Part shown: in pieces, positions 40,090 to 49,159 of the stretch | Layout: every line of letters begins with the position of its first letter | Numbering within the stretch: position 1 is the stretch's first letter | Assembly (NCBI RefSeq): GCF_005146945.1 | Contig: NZ_SWMS01000002.1 | Span: 600,622 to 664,621 of the forward strand | Length of the DNA: 64,000 bases | DNA from: Prauserella endophytica | Lineage (GTDB): Bacteria; Actinomycetota; Actinomycetes; Mycobacteriales; Pseudonocardiaceae | Direction of reading: 5' to 3' | The notes under the pieces: model-generated | Databases searched by the model: none | What the model saw: only the letters and a program-made list of their open reading frames with translations | Told to the model about the DNA's origin: nothing | Position numbers and translations under genes: made by a program

Positions 40090-40726
40090 GGTGCGGTCGA
40101 CCCTGCCTGCCAAGGCGTTGCTGCTCGCGTTCGACCGGCGAAAGCAGCGGCTCACCGGCACGGGACAGCTGGGTCACCTCATGCGGGCGGCAGCGCTCGC
40201 GGAGCTGATGTTGCGGGGGCACTTGAGCGATGATGGCGGCAAGGCGCATCCGGTGAGCGCCCCGCCGGGTCCCGAGGACTCGGTGCTGCGGTATGTGTGG
40301 GACCAGATCGAGCAGGACCCGCCGCGCACGTGGCGGCGCTGGGTCGCCAAGGACCGCGCGCGGACGGTGGAGCTCGCCCGCGAGGAACTGGTGCGGGCTC
40401 ACGTGCTGAAGGCGGAGCCGCACCGCGTCCTCGGCCTGTTCCCCACCGTGCGACTGACCCTGCGCCAGCCGTTGGTCGCGAAGCGCCTGAGCGAGCAGGT
40501 GGGCAGGGCGGTGCGCGGCAGCCAGCCCGCGTCGCGTGTGAGCCCGGAGATCGGCGTGCTCGCCGCGCTCGCCTCGGCGGGGCAGCTGAGGCTCGTGCTC
40601 TCCGGAAAGGACCGCAAGCGGCACAAAGCCAGACTCGGTCAGCTCGGCGCGCCGGTGGAGCCGGTGGTGACGGCGCTGCACAAGGCCGTCTCGGCGCAGA
40701 ACGCCGCCGCTGCCTCCAGCGGCTGA
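40079..40726 (+). CDS. GPP34 (GOLPH3/Vps74-like) family protein
   Basis: A 215-residue protein: MTEVRSTLPAKALLLAFDRRKQRLTGTGQLGHLMRAAALAELMLRGHL...DSVLRYVWDQIEQDPPRTWRRWVAKDRARTVELAREELVRAHVL. This is the GPP34 domain, known in eukaryotes as the Golgi PI4P-binding GOLPH3, with bacterial members of unknown role. The ATG is eight bases after GGAGGG; a GTG one codon upstream is an alternative. It shares an mRNA with the SPFH and Arc-like genes. Confidence 0.9.
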   Translation: MMTEVRSTLPAKALLLAFDRRKQRLTGTGQLGHLMRAAALAELMLRGHLSDDGGKAHPVSAPPGPEDSVLRYVWDQIEQDPPRTWRRWVAKDRARTVELAREELVRAHVLKAEPHRVLGLFPTVRLTLRQPLVAKRLSEQVGRAVRGSQPASRVSPEIGVLAALASAGQLRLVLSGKDRKRHKARLGQLGAPVEPVVTALHKAVSAQNAAAASSG

Positions 40727-40784
40727 GGACCCGGCGCCGAACTCGGCGCGCTCCTCGGGGCCGAGCAGCTCACGCCGCCACGAG

Positions 40785-40801
40785 ATTAATTATTAATTAA
40801 T
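40785..40801. promoter_or_regulatory. AT-rich tandem operator upstream of sugar operon
   Basis: ATTAATTATTAATTAAT is a 17-base run of A and T made of two ATTAATT units and a palindromic ATTAATTAAT. It is the most AT-rich site in the window. TTGACT (a -35-like box) begins at 40803, about 85 bases before the SBP start. A binding site for the FadR- or DeoR-type regulator of the operon is likely. Confidence 0.6.
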
Positions 40802-40887
40802 GTTGACTTCGCGGTCCTTCGCGAGCAAGACTGTCGGCACGGCCCCCGCTCTGGGACGGCCGAACCGCGAGGATCGAGGAGAACCAG

Positions 40888-41880
40888 ATGGGCGCAACGG
40901 CGCGTCGTGGCCGGGCCGGCCTGGCGCTGGTGGCGGTCGTGCTGCTCGGCATGGTGGCCGCCTGCGGCGGCAAGGTCGGCGAGAACGGCCGGTTCGGCGT
41001 CGTCTACATGGACGCGCAGGGCTTCTACGCCGGGGTTCGTGTCGGCATGCAGCAGGAGGCGGAGGCGCTCGGCCGCTCGCCGCAGCTGCTCCAACTGAAC
41101 GCGCAGGGCGACGCCTCCAAGGAGAGCACCTTCATCGACCAGGTCAGCGCCGCGAAGGTCGACGCGCTGATCCTCTCGCCGGCCTCGGCGACGGCCTCGG
41201 TGCCCGCCATCGAGCTCGCGCACGAGAGCGGTATCCCGGTGATCTGTTACAACACGTGCATCGCCGAGGAGAGCGCCCGGCAGTACGTTTCCGCGTACGT
41301 GCTCGGCGACCCGGTGCGCTTCGGCAGCCTGCTGGGGGAGCGGGCGGCCGAGTACTTCCTCTCGGTCGGCAACCGCCAGCCGAAGATCGCCGTGGTCAAC
41401 TGCGAGTTCGTGGAGGTCTGCATCGAGCGGCGGCACGGCTTCGAGCAGGCCCTGCACGCCAAGCTGCCCGGCGCGAAGATCGTCGCCAACCAGGAGGGCG
41501 CGACGATCGACGAGGCCGTGGACGTCGCCGAGCGCATCCTCACCGCCAACCCTGACCTGGACGCCTTCTACGGCGAGGCGGGCGGCGCGACCATGGGCGC
41601 CGTCCGCGCCGTGCAGGCCCGCGGCAAGGTCGGCCAGACCGTCGTGTTCGGCAGTGACATGTCCACCGAGGCCGCACAGGCGCTCGCCGCCGAGGACGTG
41701 CTCAAGGGCGTCGTCGACATCTCCGGCATCGCCGTCGGGAAGCTCGCGGCCCGCTCGGCCGACCAGGTCCGAACGGGCGAGCTCGCCGACTACACCGTGG
41801 TCCCCGCTCCGATCGACCTCTACGCCACCCCCGAGGACGGCTCCGCCTGGCTGCGTGCGCACCCGGACGGTGTGCCGTGA
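40888..41880 (+). CDS. sugar ABC transporter substrate-binding lipoprotein (CUT2)
   Basis: A 330-residue lipoprotein with signal peptide and lipobox LGMVAACGG (Cys26). The periplasmic-binding-protein I fold follows: GVVYMDAQGFYAGVRVGMQQEAEALG, VDALILSPASATASVPAIELAHESGIPVICYNTC, and AFYGEAGGATMGAVRAVQARGKVGQTVVFGSDMSTEAAQALAAEDVLKGVVDIS. Sugar (ribose/galactose-type) importers use such proteins. GAGGAG precedes the ATG. First gene of a ~11-kb operon; the next gene begins at its stop. Confidence 0.92.
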   Translation: MGATARRGRAGLALVAVVLLGMVAACGGKVGENGRFGVVYMDAQGFYAGVRVGMQQEAEALGRSPQLLQLNAQGDASKESTFIDQVSAAKVDALILSPASATASVPAIELAHESGIPVICYNTCIAEESARQYVSAYVLGDPVRFGSLLGERAAEYFLSVGNRQPKIAVVNCEFVEVCIERRHGFEQALHAKLPGAKIVANQEGATIDEAVDVAERILTANPDLDAFYGEAGGATMGAVRAVQARGKVGQTVVFGSDMSTEAAQALAAEDVLKGVVDISGIAVGKLAARSADQVRTGELADYTVVPAPIDLYATPEDGSAWLRAHPDGVP

Positions 41881-41930
41881 CCGACCCCGCGCAGGTGGAG
41901 GACCGGAACCGAACCAGTGAAGGAGATGCA

Positions 41931-43442
41931 GTGGCTGCCGATGTCGCCAGCGGCTCGACCGTGATCGTGGTCGACGGCGTCACCAAGCACTACCCGGGCG
42001 TGCGAGCGCTCACCGACGCCCACCTTTCCATCCGCGCCGGGGAGATCCGCGCGCTGCTCGGCCGCAACGGCGCCGGGAAGTCCACGCTCATCCGCGTTCT
42101 GTCCGGAGTGGAGCGTCCCGACACCGGAACGGTCGCCGTGGCGGGGGAGAACCTCGGTGACGGCGGGGTGCGCCGCGCCGCCGACCTGGGCATCAACACG
42201 GTGCACCAGGAGCTGAGCCTGGTGTCCGAACTCAGCGTCGCCGAGAACCTCTACCTCGGCCGCTGGCCGCGCAAGGGCGGCGCCGTCGACTACGCCGCGA
42301 TGCGATCGGGCGCCGCCGAGGTCTTCGCCCGGCTCGGCCTCGACATCGATCCCGCCGCGCCCGTCGGCTCGCTGTCACTCGCGAGCAGGCAGCTGGTGGA
42401 GATCTGCCGCGCCGTGCGGGAACAGCCGCGGCTGCTCATCCTCGACGAGCCCACGAGCGCCCTGGCGGCCGCCGAGGTGGACGTGGTGCTGGAGACCGTC
42501 ACCCGCATCGCCTCCGCCGGGGTGGCCGTGCTCTACGTCAGCCACCGGCTCGAGGAGATCCGCCGCATCGCCCACAGCGCCACCGTCATGCGCGACGGGC
42601 GGATCGTCGACACGGTCGACGTCGGCGACGCCGACACCGCCACCATCGTCTCGCTCATGCTCGGCGACACCGCGAAGGCCGCCGAGCGCCCGCCCGAGCG
42701 CGACGTCGACCGCGACGGCACGCCTCTGCTGTCGGTGCGCGGCCTGGCAGTGCCGCCGAAGGTGCTCGACGTGTCGTTCGACCTCTACGCCGGCGAGGTG
42801 CTCGGCATCGGCGGGCTCATGGGCTCCGGGCGCACCGAGGTGCTGCGCGCGCTCGCCGGGTTCGATCCCGCGCGAAGCGGCACGATCAGCGTCGAGGGCA
42901 CCACGATCGCCCACCCCACCGCCGCGGTGATGAAACGTCTCGGCGTCGGGATGACCCCTGAGGACCGCAAGGACGAGGGCGTCGTCCCCCTGCTCGGCGT
43001 GGACGAGAACCTCGTGCTGTCCAAGTTCGCCGCCGTCAGCTCCGGGCCCACCGTGCGGCCCGGCCTGGTGCGCAGGGCCGCCGAGCGGCTCATCGGACGG
43101 CTGTCGATCGCCACCGCGTCGGCGCGCACCCCCATCGTGAACCTCAGCGGCGGCAACCAGCAGAAGGCCGTGATCGGCCGCTGGCTCCACGCCGGCAGCC
43201 GCATCCTGCTGCTCGACGAGCCGACGCGGGGCGTCGACGTCCACGCCAAGGCCGAGATCTACCGCCTCGTGCGGGAACTCGCCGAGGCCGGCGCCGCGAT
43301 CGTGTTCGTCTCCGGCGAGCTGGAGGAGCTGCCCCTCGTGTGCGACCGGGTGCTGACCCTGCGGGACGGACGGGTCGCCGCGGAGCTGACCGGGCGCGAG
43401 CTGACCACCGATTCCGTGCTCTCCGCCGCGATGGCGGCCTGA
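41931..43442 (+). CDS. sugar ABC transporter ATP-binding protein (RbsA/MglA-type, duplicated)
   Basis: A 503-residue tandem ATPase. The first half has GRNGAGKSTLIRVL (Walker A), a degenerate signature SLASRQLVEICRAV and LLILDEPTSAL (Walker B). The second has the degenerate GLMGSGRTEVLRALAG, NLSGGNQQKAVIGRWLHAGSRILLLDEPTRG. This is the CUT2 pattern, one active and one degenerate site. GTG 41931 is preferred because AAGGAG lies five bases before it; an in-frame GTG at 41877 overlaps the previous stop and could also be used. Confidence 0.93.
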   Translation: MAADVASGSTVIVVDGVTKHYPGVRALTDAHLSIRAGEIRALLGRNGAGKSTLIRVLSGVERPDTGTVAVAGENLGDGGVRRAADLGINTVHQELSLVSELSVAENLYLGRWPRKGGAVDYAAMRSGAAEVFARLGLDIDPAAPVGSLSLASRQLVEICRAVREQPRLLILDEPTSALAAAEVDVVLETVTRIASAGVAVLYVSHRLEEIRRIAHSATVMRDGRIVDTVDVGDADTATIVSLMLGDTAKAAERPPERDVDRDGTPLLSVRGLAVPPKVLDVSFDLYAGEVLGIGGLMGSGRTEVLRALAGFDPARSGTISVEGTTIAHPTAAVMKRLGVGMTPEDRKDEGVVPLLGVDENLVLSKFAAVSSGPTVRPGLVRRAAERLIGRLSIATASARTPIVNLSGGNQQKAVIGRWLHAGSRILLLDEPTRGVDVHAKAEIYRLVRELAEAGAAIVFVSGELEELPLVCDRVLTLRDGRVAAELTGRELTTDSVLSAAMAA

Positions 43443-43463
43443 CCCCCGACACAAGGAACGACC

Positions 43464-44468
43464 ATGACAGCTACCCAGACCACGCCGCAGCAGCGCCGCG
43501 GCCGCGTGGGCGGGCCCTTCGCGGGCCGTTCGCTCAACGAGATCGGCCTGATCGCCGCGATCGTCGTGCTCTACATCGTCCTCGGCAGCACGGCGGCGGG
43601 CTTTCTGAGCCTCGACAACCAGCTCGGCATGCTGCGCGACGCCGCCACCGTCGGCATCGCCGCATGGGGCGTCACCCTCGTGATCATCGCGGGCGAGATC
43701 GACATCAGCATCGGCCCGGCCGTCGCGTTCTCCTCGGTGCTCGTCGCCAAGGGCGCCGCCGAATGGGGCCTCGGCATCCCACTGGCCGTCCTGCTCACCC
43801 TCGCCGCGGGCGCCGCGTGGGGCGGGCTCGCCGGCTGGCTGCGAGCCCGCTTCGACGTGCCGTCGTTCATCGCCACGCTCGGCATCTGGAGCGCGCTCGG
43901 CGGCCTCGGCCTCTACCTCACCGACGCGCTTCCCGTGGTGCTGCCCGAGAGCGGCCTCATGGACGTCCTCGGCGGCTCGATCCTTGGCATCCCCACGCCC
44001 GCGATCGTCATGGTGGTGCTGTTCTTCGTCTTCGCCTACGTCGCCCGCTACACCGGCTACGGCCGCTCCGTCTACGCGGTCGGCGGCAACGCCCCGGCCG
44101 CGCGCATGGCCGGCATCAACCTCTCCCGGGTGCGGGTGCTGCTGTTCGCCACCACCGGCCTGCTCTCGGCCATCACCGGTGTGCTGCTCGCCGCGCGGCT
44201 CGGCTCCGGCAACGGCGGGGCGGCGTCCGGCCTCGAGTTCGACGTGATCGCCGCCGTGGTGATCGGCGGCACCGCGCTCGCGGGCGGGCGCGGCACGATG
44301 CTGGGCACGCTGCTCGGCGTCGGCTTCATCACCGTGATCGGCAACGGGCTCGTGCTGCTCGGGGTGAACTCGTTCCTGCAGAACGTGGTGCGCGGTGTGA
44401 TCATCGTGGCCGCCGTGCTCGTGAACGTGATCATCACCAAGCGGGCCCGCGCGACGAGGGAGACCTGA
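43464..44468 (+). CDS. sugar ABC transporter permease (CUT2)
   Basis: A 334-residue RbsC-type permease with about ten helices: LGMLRDAATVGIAAWGVTLVIIAGEIDISIGPAVAFSSVLVAKG near 50-93 has the conserved EIDIS.G motif; FVFAYVARYTGYGRSVYAVGGNAPAARMAGINLSRVR near 190-226 is the EAA-like loop. It is the only permease gene in this operon, so it would work as a homodimer. Its stop overlaps the next start by one base. Confidence 0.93.
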   Translation: MTATQTTPQQRRGRVGGPFAGRSLNEIGLIAAIVVLYIVLGSTAAGFLSLDNQLGMLRDAATVGIAAWGVTLVIIAGEIDISIGPAVAFSSVLVAKGAAEWGLGIPLAVLLTLAAGAAWGGLAGWLRARFDVPSFIATLGIWSALGGLGLYLTDALPVVLPESGLMDVLGGSILGIPTPAIVMVVLFFVFAYVARYTGYGRSVYAVGGNAPAARMAGINLSRVRVLLFATTGLLSAITGVLLAARLGSGNGGAASGLEFDVIAAVVIGGTALAGGRGTMLGTLLGVGFITVIGNGLVLLGVNSFLQNVVRGVIIVAAVLVNVIITKRARATRET

Positions 44469-45580
44469 TGAGCATGACGAGCGAGGGGACGCCGGTGACC
44501 GCCGACGTGATGACCGGCGTGTACCTGCCCGGCGACTCCACCGCGGTCCTGCGTGAGCTGGCCGTGCCGGAGCCGGGGCCGGGACAGGTGCTGATCGAGG
44601 TCGGCGCGTCGGGCATCTGCGGCTCCGACATCGGCTACATCTACCACGAGCACAAGGGACACCGCGGCGTGGACGGCCCCGCCTACCGCGGCGTGGTGGC
44701 CGGGCACGAGCCAGCTGGCCGGATCGTCGCCACCGGCCCCGGCTGCCGCCGCTTCGGCTCGGGCGACCGCGTGATCGTCTACCACATCGCCGGGTGCGGG
44801 CTCTGTGACAACTGCCGCCGCGGCTACTTCATCAGCTGCGGCTCACCCGAGCGCGAGTCCTACGGCTGGCAGCGCGACGGCGGGCACGCGCACTACCTGC
44901 TCGCCGAGGAGTCCACCTGCGTGCCGCTGCCCGATGAGCTGTCCTATGTGGATGGCGCGCTGATCGCGTGCGGCTTCGGCACCGCCTACGAGGGCCTGCG
45001 CCGCATCGGCGTCAACGGCGACGGCGATCTGCTCGTCGTGGGGCTCGGCCCCGTGGGATTGGCCGCGGGCATGATCGGCAAGGGCATGGGAGCCCGGCGC
45101 GTCGTCGGCGTCGAGGTGTCCCCGCAGCGCCGGGAGTGGGCCGGCGGGCTCGGGGTGTTCGACGCGACGCTCGCCCCCGAGCCGGACGCCGAGGCCACCG
45201 CCCGGCTCGTCGCCGACGCGCTCGGCGCGGCGGGCGCGCTGACCGCCATCGACTGCTCCGGCTCGCGCGCCGGCCGGTCCACGGCCATCGCCGGCGCCGT
45301 CGAATGGGGCCGCGTGTCGCTCGTCGGCGAGGGCGGCACCCTGGAGACCGAGGTGTCGGATGCCCTGCTGCACAAGCAGCTGACGCTCCACGCGTCGTGG
45401 GTGACCTCGCTGCCCGCGATGGCCGAGCTGGCCGTGAACCTCGCCCGCTGGGGCCTGCGTCCGGAGCACGTCGTCAGCGACCGGTTCCCGCTCGCGCAGG
45501 CCGACGAGGCATACCGGCTCGCCGCCGGGGCCAGCAAGGGCAAGGTCGTGTTGCTCCCCTCGGAGGGACCGGGCCGGTGA
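44468..45580 (+). CDS. zinc-dependent medium-chain dehydrogenase
   Basis: A 370-residue MDR alcohol/polyol dehydrogenase. The catalytic zinc site is GASGICGSDIGY near 52 and GHEPAG near 80; the structural zinc site is CGLCDNCRRGYFISC near 113; the nucleotide fold is LLVVGLGPVGLAAGM near 194. It oxidises a secondary alcohol of a sugar or sugar acid with NAD(P). In this operon it may oxidise the imported sugar or its derivative (inference). The ATG overlaps the permease stop. Confidence 0.88.
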   Translation: MSMTSEGTPVTADVMTGVYLPGDSTAVLRELAVPEPGPGQVLIEVGASGICGSDIGYIYHEHKGHRGVDGPAYRGVVAGHEPAGRIVATGPGCRRFGSGDRVIVYHIAGCGLCDNCRRGYFISCGSPERESYGWQRDGGHAHYLLAEESTCVPLPDELSYVDGALIACGFGTAYEGLRRIGVNGDGDLLVVGLGPVGLAAGMIGKGMGARRVVGVEVSPQRREWAGGLGVFDATLAPEPDAEATARLVADALGAAGALTAIDCSGSRAGRSTAIAGAVEWGRVSLVGEGGTLETEVSDALLHKQLTLHASWVTSLPAMAELAVNLARWGLRPEHVVSDRFPLAQADEAYRLAAGASKGKVVLLPSEGPGR

Positions 45581-46503
45581 TCGAGTGGCAGGACGGCACC
45601 CCCGGCGTGGTGTGGGTCTCCAACGGAGCGCTGCGCCTCGGCATCGTGCCCGCGCTCGGCGGCCGGCTGCTGTCACTGTCCGGTGAGGACGGACGGGAAC
45701 TGTTGTGGAGAAACGCCGAGCTGCTCACCGACGGGCTGCGCTTCCGGGACGGGCACGTGCACCGGCCGGTGTCGGGCGGCCTCGGCGACTGGGTCAACTA
45801 CGGTGGCGACAAGACCTGGCCGGCGCCGCAGGGCTGGGACCGCGCCGACCAGTGGGCCGGCCCGCCCGACCCGGTGCTCGACTCCGGCCCCTACACCGTC
45901 ACCACCGAGGAGAACGACGGCACCGCGGTAGCGACGCTCACCAGCGGCGACGAGCCGAGAACCGGTCTGCGCCTGCGGCGCCGCTTCGAGCTGCGCCACG
46001 GCGAGAACACCTACCGGCTCACCCTCTCGGCCCGCAACACCTCCGAGCGAGACGTGCGCTGGGCACTGTGGAACGTCACGCAGCTCGCCGCCGACGGCGA
46101 GGGCGGCACATACGTCGGCGGCCCCGAGCGCGTGACACGGTTGCTCGCCGGCACCGGCTACCCGGAGTGGGAGCGGCGCGGCGACGCGACGTTCGTGCCG
46201 CACCAGGACGTGGTGGGCAAGCTCGGCTTCCCCGCCGCGACCGGCTGGCTTGCCCACACCGCCGACGGCACCACCCTCACGCAGAGGTTCACCGTCGACG
46301 AGGCCGCCGAGTACCCAGACCAGGGCTCCCGCGTGGAGGTGTGGCTGGAACACCCGCTGCCCGAGCCGCTCGCGGAGCTGGGCGACCTGGACCCGCCCGC
46401 CCGCATCGTCGAGTGCGAGGTGCTGGGCCCGCTCACCACGCTGCGCTCGGGCGAGGAGACGACGCTGACGATCGACGTGGAGGTGCGCACATGCCCGACC
46501 TGA
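45577..46503 (+). CDS. DUF4380 / aldose-epimerase-like protein
   Basis: A 308-residue beta-sandwich protein beginning at GTG (GTGA overlap): WVSNGALRLGIVPALGGRLLSLSGEDGRELLWRN near 14-48, WVNYGGDKTWPAPQGWD near 72 and RLRRRFELRHGENTYRLTLSARNTSERDVRWALWNVTQL near 130-168. DUF4380 proteins resemble galactose mutarotase but often lack its catalytic His/Glu pair. A role in sugar anomer conversion is plausible. It overlaps the next gene by 13 bases. Confidence 0.78.
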   Translation: MIEWQDGTPGVVWVSNGALRLGIVPALGGRLLSLSGEDGRELLWRNAELLTDGLRFRDGHVHRPVSGGLGDWVNYGGDKTWPAPQGWDRADQWAGPPDPVLDSGPYTVTTEENDGTAVATLTSGDEPRTGLRLRRRFELRHGENTYRLTLSARNTSERDVRWALWNVTQLAADGEGGTYVGGPERVTRLLAGTGYPEWERRGDATFVPHQDVVGKLGFPAATGWLAHTADGTTLTQRFTVDEAAEYPDQGSRVEVWLEHPLPEPLAELGDLDPPARIVECEVLGPLTTLRSGEETTLTIDVEVRTCPT

Positions 46504-47240
46504 GCGGCAAGGTCGCCGTGATAACCGGTGGCGCGCAGGGGATCGGCGCCGCCACCGCGGAACGGCTCGCCGCCGACGGCGCCGCCGTCGCGGTGCTGGA
46601 CCTCACCGACCCCGAGGCCACCATCGCGCGGATCACCGAGTCGGGCGGCACCGCGATCGGCGTTCCCGGCGACGTCACCTCCGGGTCGGCGTGGGCACAC
46701 GCCCTCGACCGGTGCCACGCGGAACTCGGCCAGGTGGACGTCCTGGTGAGCAATGCCTACACCGTCGACGTGTCCCCCGCGCACGAGACGAGCGTCGCGT
46801 CGTGGGAACGGCAGCTGTCGGTGAACCTCACGGGCACGTTCCTGGGCTTCACCGCGTGCCTTCCCGACCTGTCCCGCAACCGCGGCGGGTCCGTGGTGCT
46901 CACGTCGTCGGTGCACGCGCTCGCGGGCCTGCCCGGACGGCCGGCCTACGCCGCGAGCAAGGCGGGCCTCACCGGGCTCGCCCGCCAGCTCGCCGTGGAG
47001 TACGGCACGGTGCTGCGGGTCAACTCGGTGCTGCCGGGGCCGGTGCTCACGGCGGCGTGGGACGGCATCGGTGAGGCCGACCGGCGCCTGTCCGCCGAGC
47101 AGACCGCCGTGAAAAGGTTGGGGAAACCGGCCGAGGTCGCGGCCGCCATCGCCTTTCTGGCCAGTGACGACGCCTCGTTCATCACCGGCGCCGCGCTGAC
47201 CGTGGACGGCGGCTGGAGCGTGTACAAGACCTCGTCGTGA
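46491..47240 (+). CDS. SDR-family dehydrogenase (sugar dehydrogenase candidate)
   Basis: A 249-residue classical short-chain dehydrogenase: VAVITGGAQGIGAATAERL near 8, DVLVSNAYTVD near 83 (NAG-like motif, here SNAY), SVVLTSSVHALAGLPGRPAYAASKAGL near 128 with catalytic Ser, Tyr and Lys (YAASK), and ITGAALTVDGGW near 234. Probably oxidises the sugar at C1 to its lactone (galactose or related), as needed before the lactonase at 50684. The alternative is another polyol step. Confidence 0.88.
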   Translation: MPDLSGKVAVITGGAQGIGAATAERLAADGAAVAVLDLTDPEATIARITESGGTAIGVPGDVTSGSAWAHALDRCHAELGQVDVLVSNAYTVDVSPAHETSVASWERQLSVNLTGTFLGFTACLPDLSRNRGGSVVLTSSVHALAGLPGRPAYAASKAGLTGLARQLAVEYGTVLRVNSVLPGPVLTAAWDGIGEADRRLSAEQTAVKRLGKPAEVAAAIAFLASDDASFITGAALTVDGGWSVYKTSS

Positions 47241-47271
47241 CGGGGGTAGAGCAGATGGGGAGGAGCGCCAC

Positions 47272-48000
47272 ATGAGCGGCTACAGCGGCCGAGGGGTGCA
47301 CGGGCAGGTGGTCGCCGCGCTCGGCGCGCGCATCGTGTCGGGCGAGCTCGGCAGGGGAGACGTGATCGACCTCGCCGCGCTCGGCCGCGACCTGGACGTG
47401 AGCATGACCGCGCTGCGGGAGGCGATGAAGGTACTCGCCGCCAAGGGACTCGTGGAGGCGAGGCAGAAGCGCGGCACCTACGTGCGCGACCGCGAGCACT
47501 GGAACCTGCTCGACAGCGACGTGATCCGCTGGCGCAGCGAGGCCGGCGACACCGCCGCCGTGCTGCGTGACCTGGCCGAGGTGCGTGCCGTGGTGGAACC
47601 GGCCGTCGCGTCGATGGCGGCGCTGCGGCGCGACGAGCACGACCTCGCCGAGCTGGACGCCGCGATCGAGGAGATGCGGAGCGCGGTGGGCGCCGCGGCG
47701 GAGGTGGCGGCCGACCTGCGGTGGCACCGCGCGATGCTGCGCGCGACCCACAACGAGATGCTCGCCAGGATGGACGTGTTCATCGAACCCGCGCTGCGCC
47801 TGCGTGACGCGCTGGTGCACGAGAGCAGCGCCGACGACCCCGTGCCGAGTCACGCCGTCGTGGTTGAAGCGGTGCGCGGGCAGGACCCCGCCGCCGCGGC
47901 GGCGGCGATGACCTCGTTGCTGGAAAAGGCAGCCCAGGACGCCGCGGGCGTTCTCGGCGACAGCGGCGACGCCGAAGAGAAAGAGACAGTCAGCGAGTGA
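47272..48000 (+). CDS. FadR-type (FCD) GntR-family regulator
   Basis: A 242-residue regulator: VHGQVVAALGARIVSGELGRGDVIDLAALGRDLDVSMTALREAMKVLAAKGLVEARQKRGTYVR near 9-72 is the winged helix; DLAEVRAVVEPAVASMAALRRDEHDLAELDAAIEEM near 101-137 begins the FCD domain, with the metal-binding His later (RWHRAML, PSHAVVVEAV). Such regulators sense sugar acids, e.g. galactonate (DgoR). Located immediately before dgoD and overlapping it by four bases. The AT-rich site at 40785 is a likely target. Confidence 0.92.
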   Translation: MSGYSGRGVHGQVVAALGARIVSGELGRGDVIDLAALGRDLDVSMTALREAMKVLAAKGLVEARQKRGTYVRDREHWNLLDSDVIRWRSEAGDTAAVLRDLAEVRAVVEPAVASMAALRRDEHDLAELDAAIEEMRSAVGAAAEVAADLRWHRAMLRATHNEMLARMDVFIEPALRLRDALVHESSADDPVPSHAVVVEAVRGQDPAAAAAAMTSLLEKAAQDAAGVLGDSGDAEEKETVSE

Positions 48001-49142
48001 AGATCACCTCCGTAGAGACGTTCCTGGTGCCGCCGAGGTGGCTGTTCTGCCGCGTGGCGACCGACGAGGGCATCGTCGGGTGGGGCGAGCCCGTGGTGGA
48101 GGGCAGGGCCGAGACCGTCCGCGCCGCCGTCGACGAGCTGGCCGACCTCCTCGTTGGACAGGACCCCCGGCGCGTCGAAGACCTGTGGCAGCTGATGACC
48201 AAGGCCGCCTTCTACCGGGGCGGGCCGGTCCTTTCCAGCGCGGTCGCCGGGCTGGACCAGGCGCTGTGGGACATCCTCGGCAAGGTGCTCAGCGTGCCGG
48301 TGCACCAGCTGCTCGGCGGCGCCGTGCGCGACCAGGTGCGCGTCTACGGCTGGATCGGCGGCGACGAGCCCTCGGCGGTCGCCGAGGCCGCGGCCCGGCA
48401 GGTCGAGACCGGGCTGACCGCCGTGAAGATGAACGCCTCCGGCCGCGTCGGCCGCATGCCCAACCGGAACGAGGTCGACGGTGTGGTGGCGCGGCTGGCG
48501 GCCGTGCGCGAGGTCCTCGGCGACTCCCGCGACGTGGCCGTGGACTTCCACGGCCGCTTCGGCGTCGCCGCCGCGCGCAGGGTGATCCCCGAGCTCGCGC
48601 CGCTGCACCCGTTGTTCGTGGAGGAGCCGGTGCTGCCGGAGTACACGCACCGGCTCGGTGACGTCGTGGCCGCCTCCAACGTGCCCATCGCGTGCGGCGA
48701 GCGGCTGTACTCGCGCACCGACTTCCTGCCGACGCTGCAGGCCGGGATCGCCGTCGCGCAGCCGGACCTCTCGCACGCGGGCGGCATCTCGGAGGTGCGC
48801 CGGATCGCGTCGCTCGCCGAGACCTTCGACGCGCTCCTCGCACCCCACTGTCCACTCGGGCCGATCGCGCTCGCCGCGAGCCTGCAGGTGGCGTTCGCGA
48901 CGCCGAACTTCCTGATCCAGGAACAGAGCATCGGCATCCACTACAACACCGACGCCGAGCTGCTCGACTACGTGCTCGACCGTGCGCCGTTCGGCTTCCC
49001 CGAGGGCGTCATCCGCCGCTGGGAGGCGCCCGGCCTCGGCGTGGACATCGACGAGGACGCCGTCCGCGCCGCCGACGCGCGCGGGCACCGGTGGAGGCCG
49101 CCGGTGTGGCGGCACGACGACGGATCGTTCGCCGAATGGTGA
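47997..49142 (+). CDS. dgoD: D-galactonate dehydratase (enolase superfamily)
   Basis: A 381-residue enolase-superfamily dehydratase: MKITSVETFLVPPRWLFCRVATDEGIVGWGEPVVEGRA at the N-terminus, DVAVDFHGRF near 178 (first metal ligand Asp and His partner), LFVEEPVLPEY near 205, PIACGERLYSR near 231 and LLAPHCPLGPIALAASLQVAFATPNF near 280 with the active-site His. N-terminus and APHCPLGPIALA match DgoD closely. It converts D-galactonate to 2-keto-3-deoxygalactonate. The start overlaps the FadR stop by four bases. Confidence 0.93.
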   Translation: MKITSVETFLVPPRWLFCRVATDEGIVGWGEPVVEGRAETVRAAVDELADLLVGQDPRRVEDLWQLMTKAAFYRGGPVLSSAVAGLDQALWDILGKVLSVPVHQLLGGAVRDQVRVYGWIGGDEPSAVAEAAARQVETGLTAVKMNASGRVGRMPNRNEVDGVVARLAAVREVLGDSRDVAVDFHGRFGVAAARRVIPELAPLHPLFVEEPVLPEYTHRLGDVVAASNVPIACGERLYSRTDFLPTLQAGIAVAQPDLSHAGGISEVRRIASLAETFDALLAPHCPLGPIALAASLQVAFATPNFLIQEQSIGIHYNTDAELLDYVLDRAPFGFPEGVIRRWEAPGLGVDIDEDAVRAADARGHRWRPPVWRHDDGSFAEW

Positions 49143-49159
49143 CGCGAGAGGAGAGACCC

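Noticed and set aside
40738..40780. Possible copies of the 21-base tandem repeat after the GPP34 gene
   Set aside because: The text CCGAACTCGGCGCGCTCC is similar in composition but aligns poorly with the repeat units.
41877..41930. Upstream GTG start for the sugar ATPase gene overlapping the SBP stop
   Set aside because: AAGGAG five bases before GTG 41931 makes the later start more likely, though the earlier one cannot be excluded.
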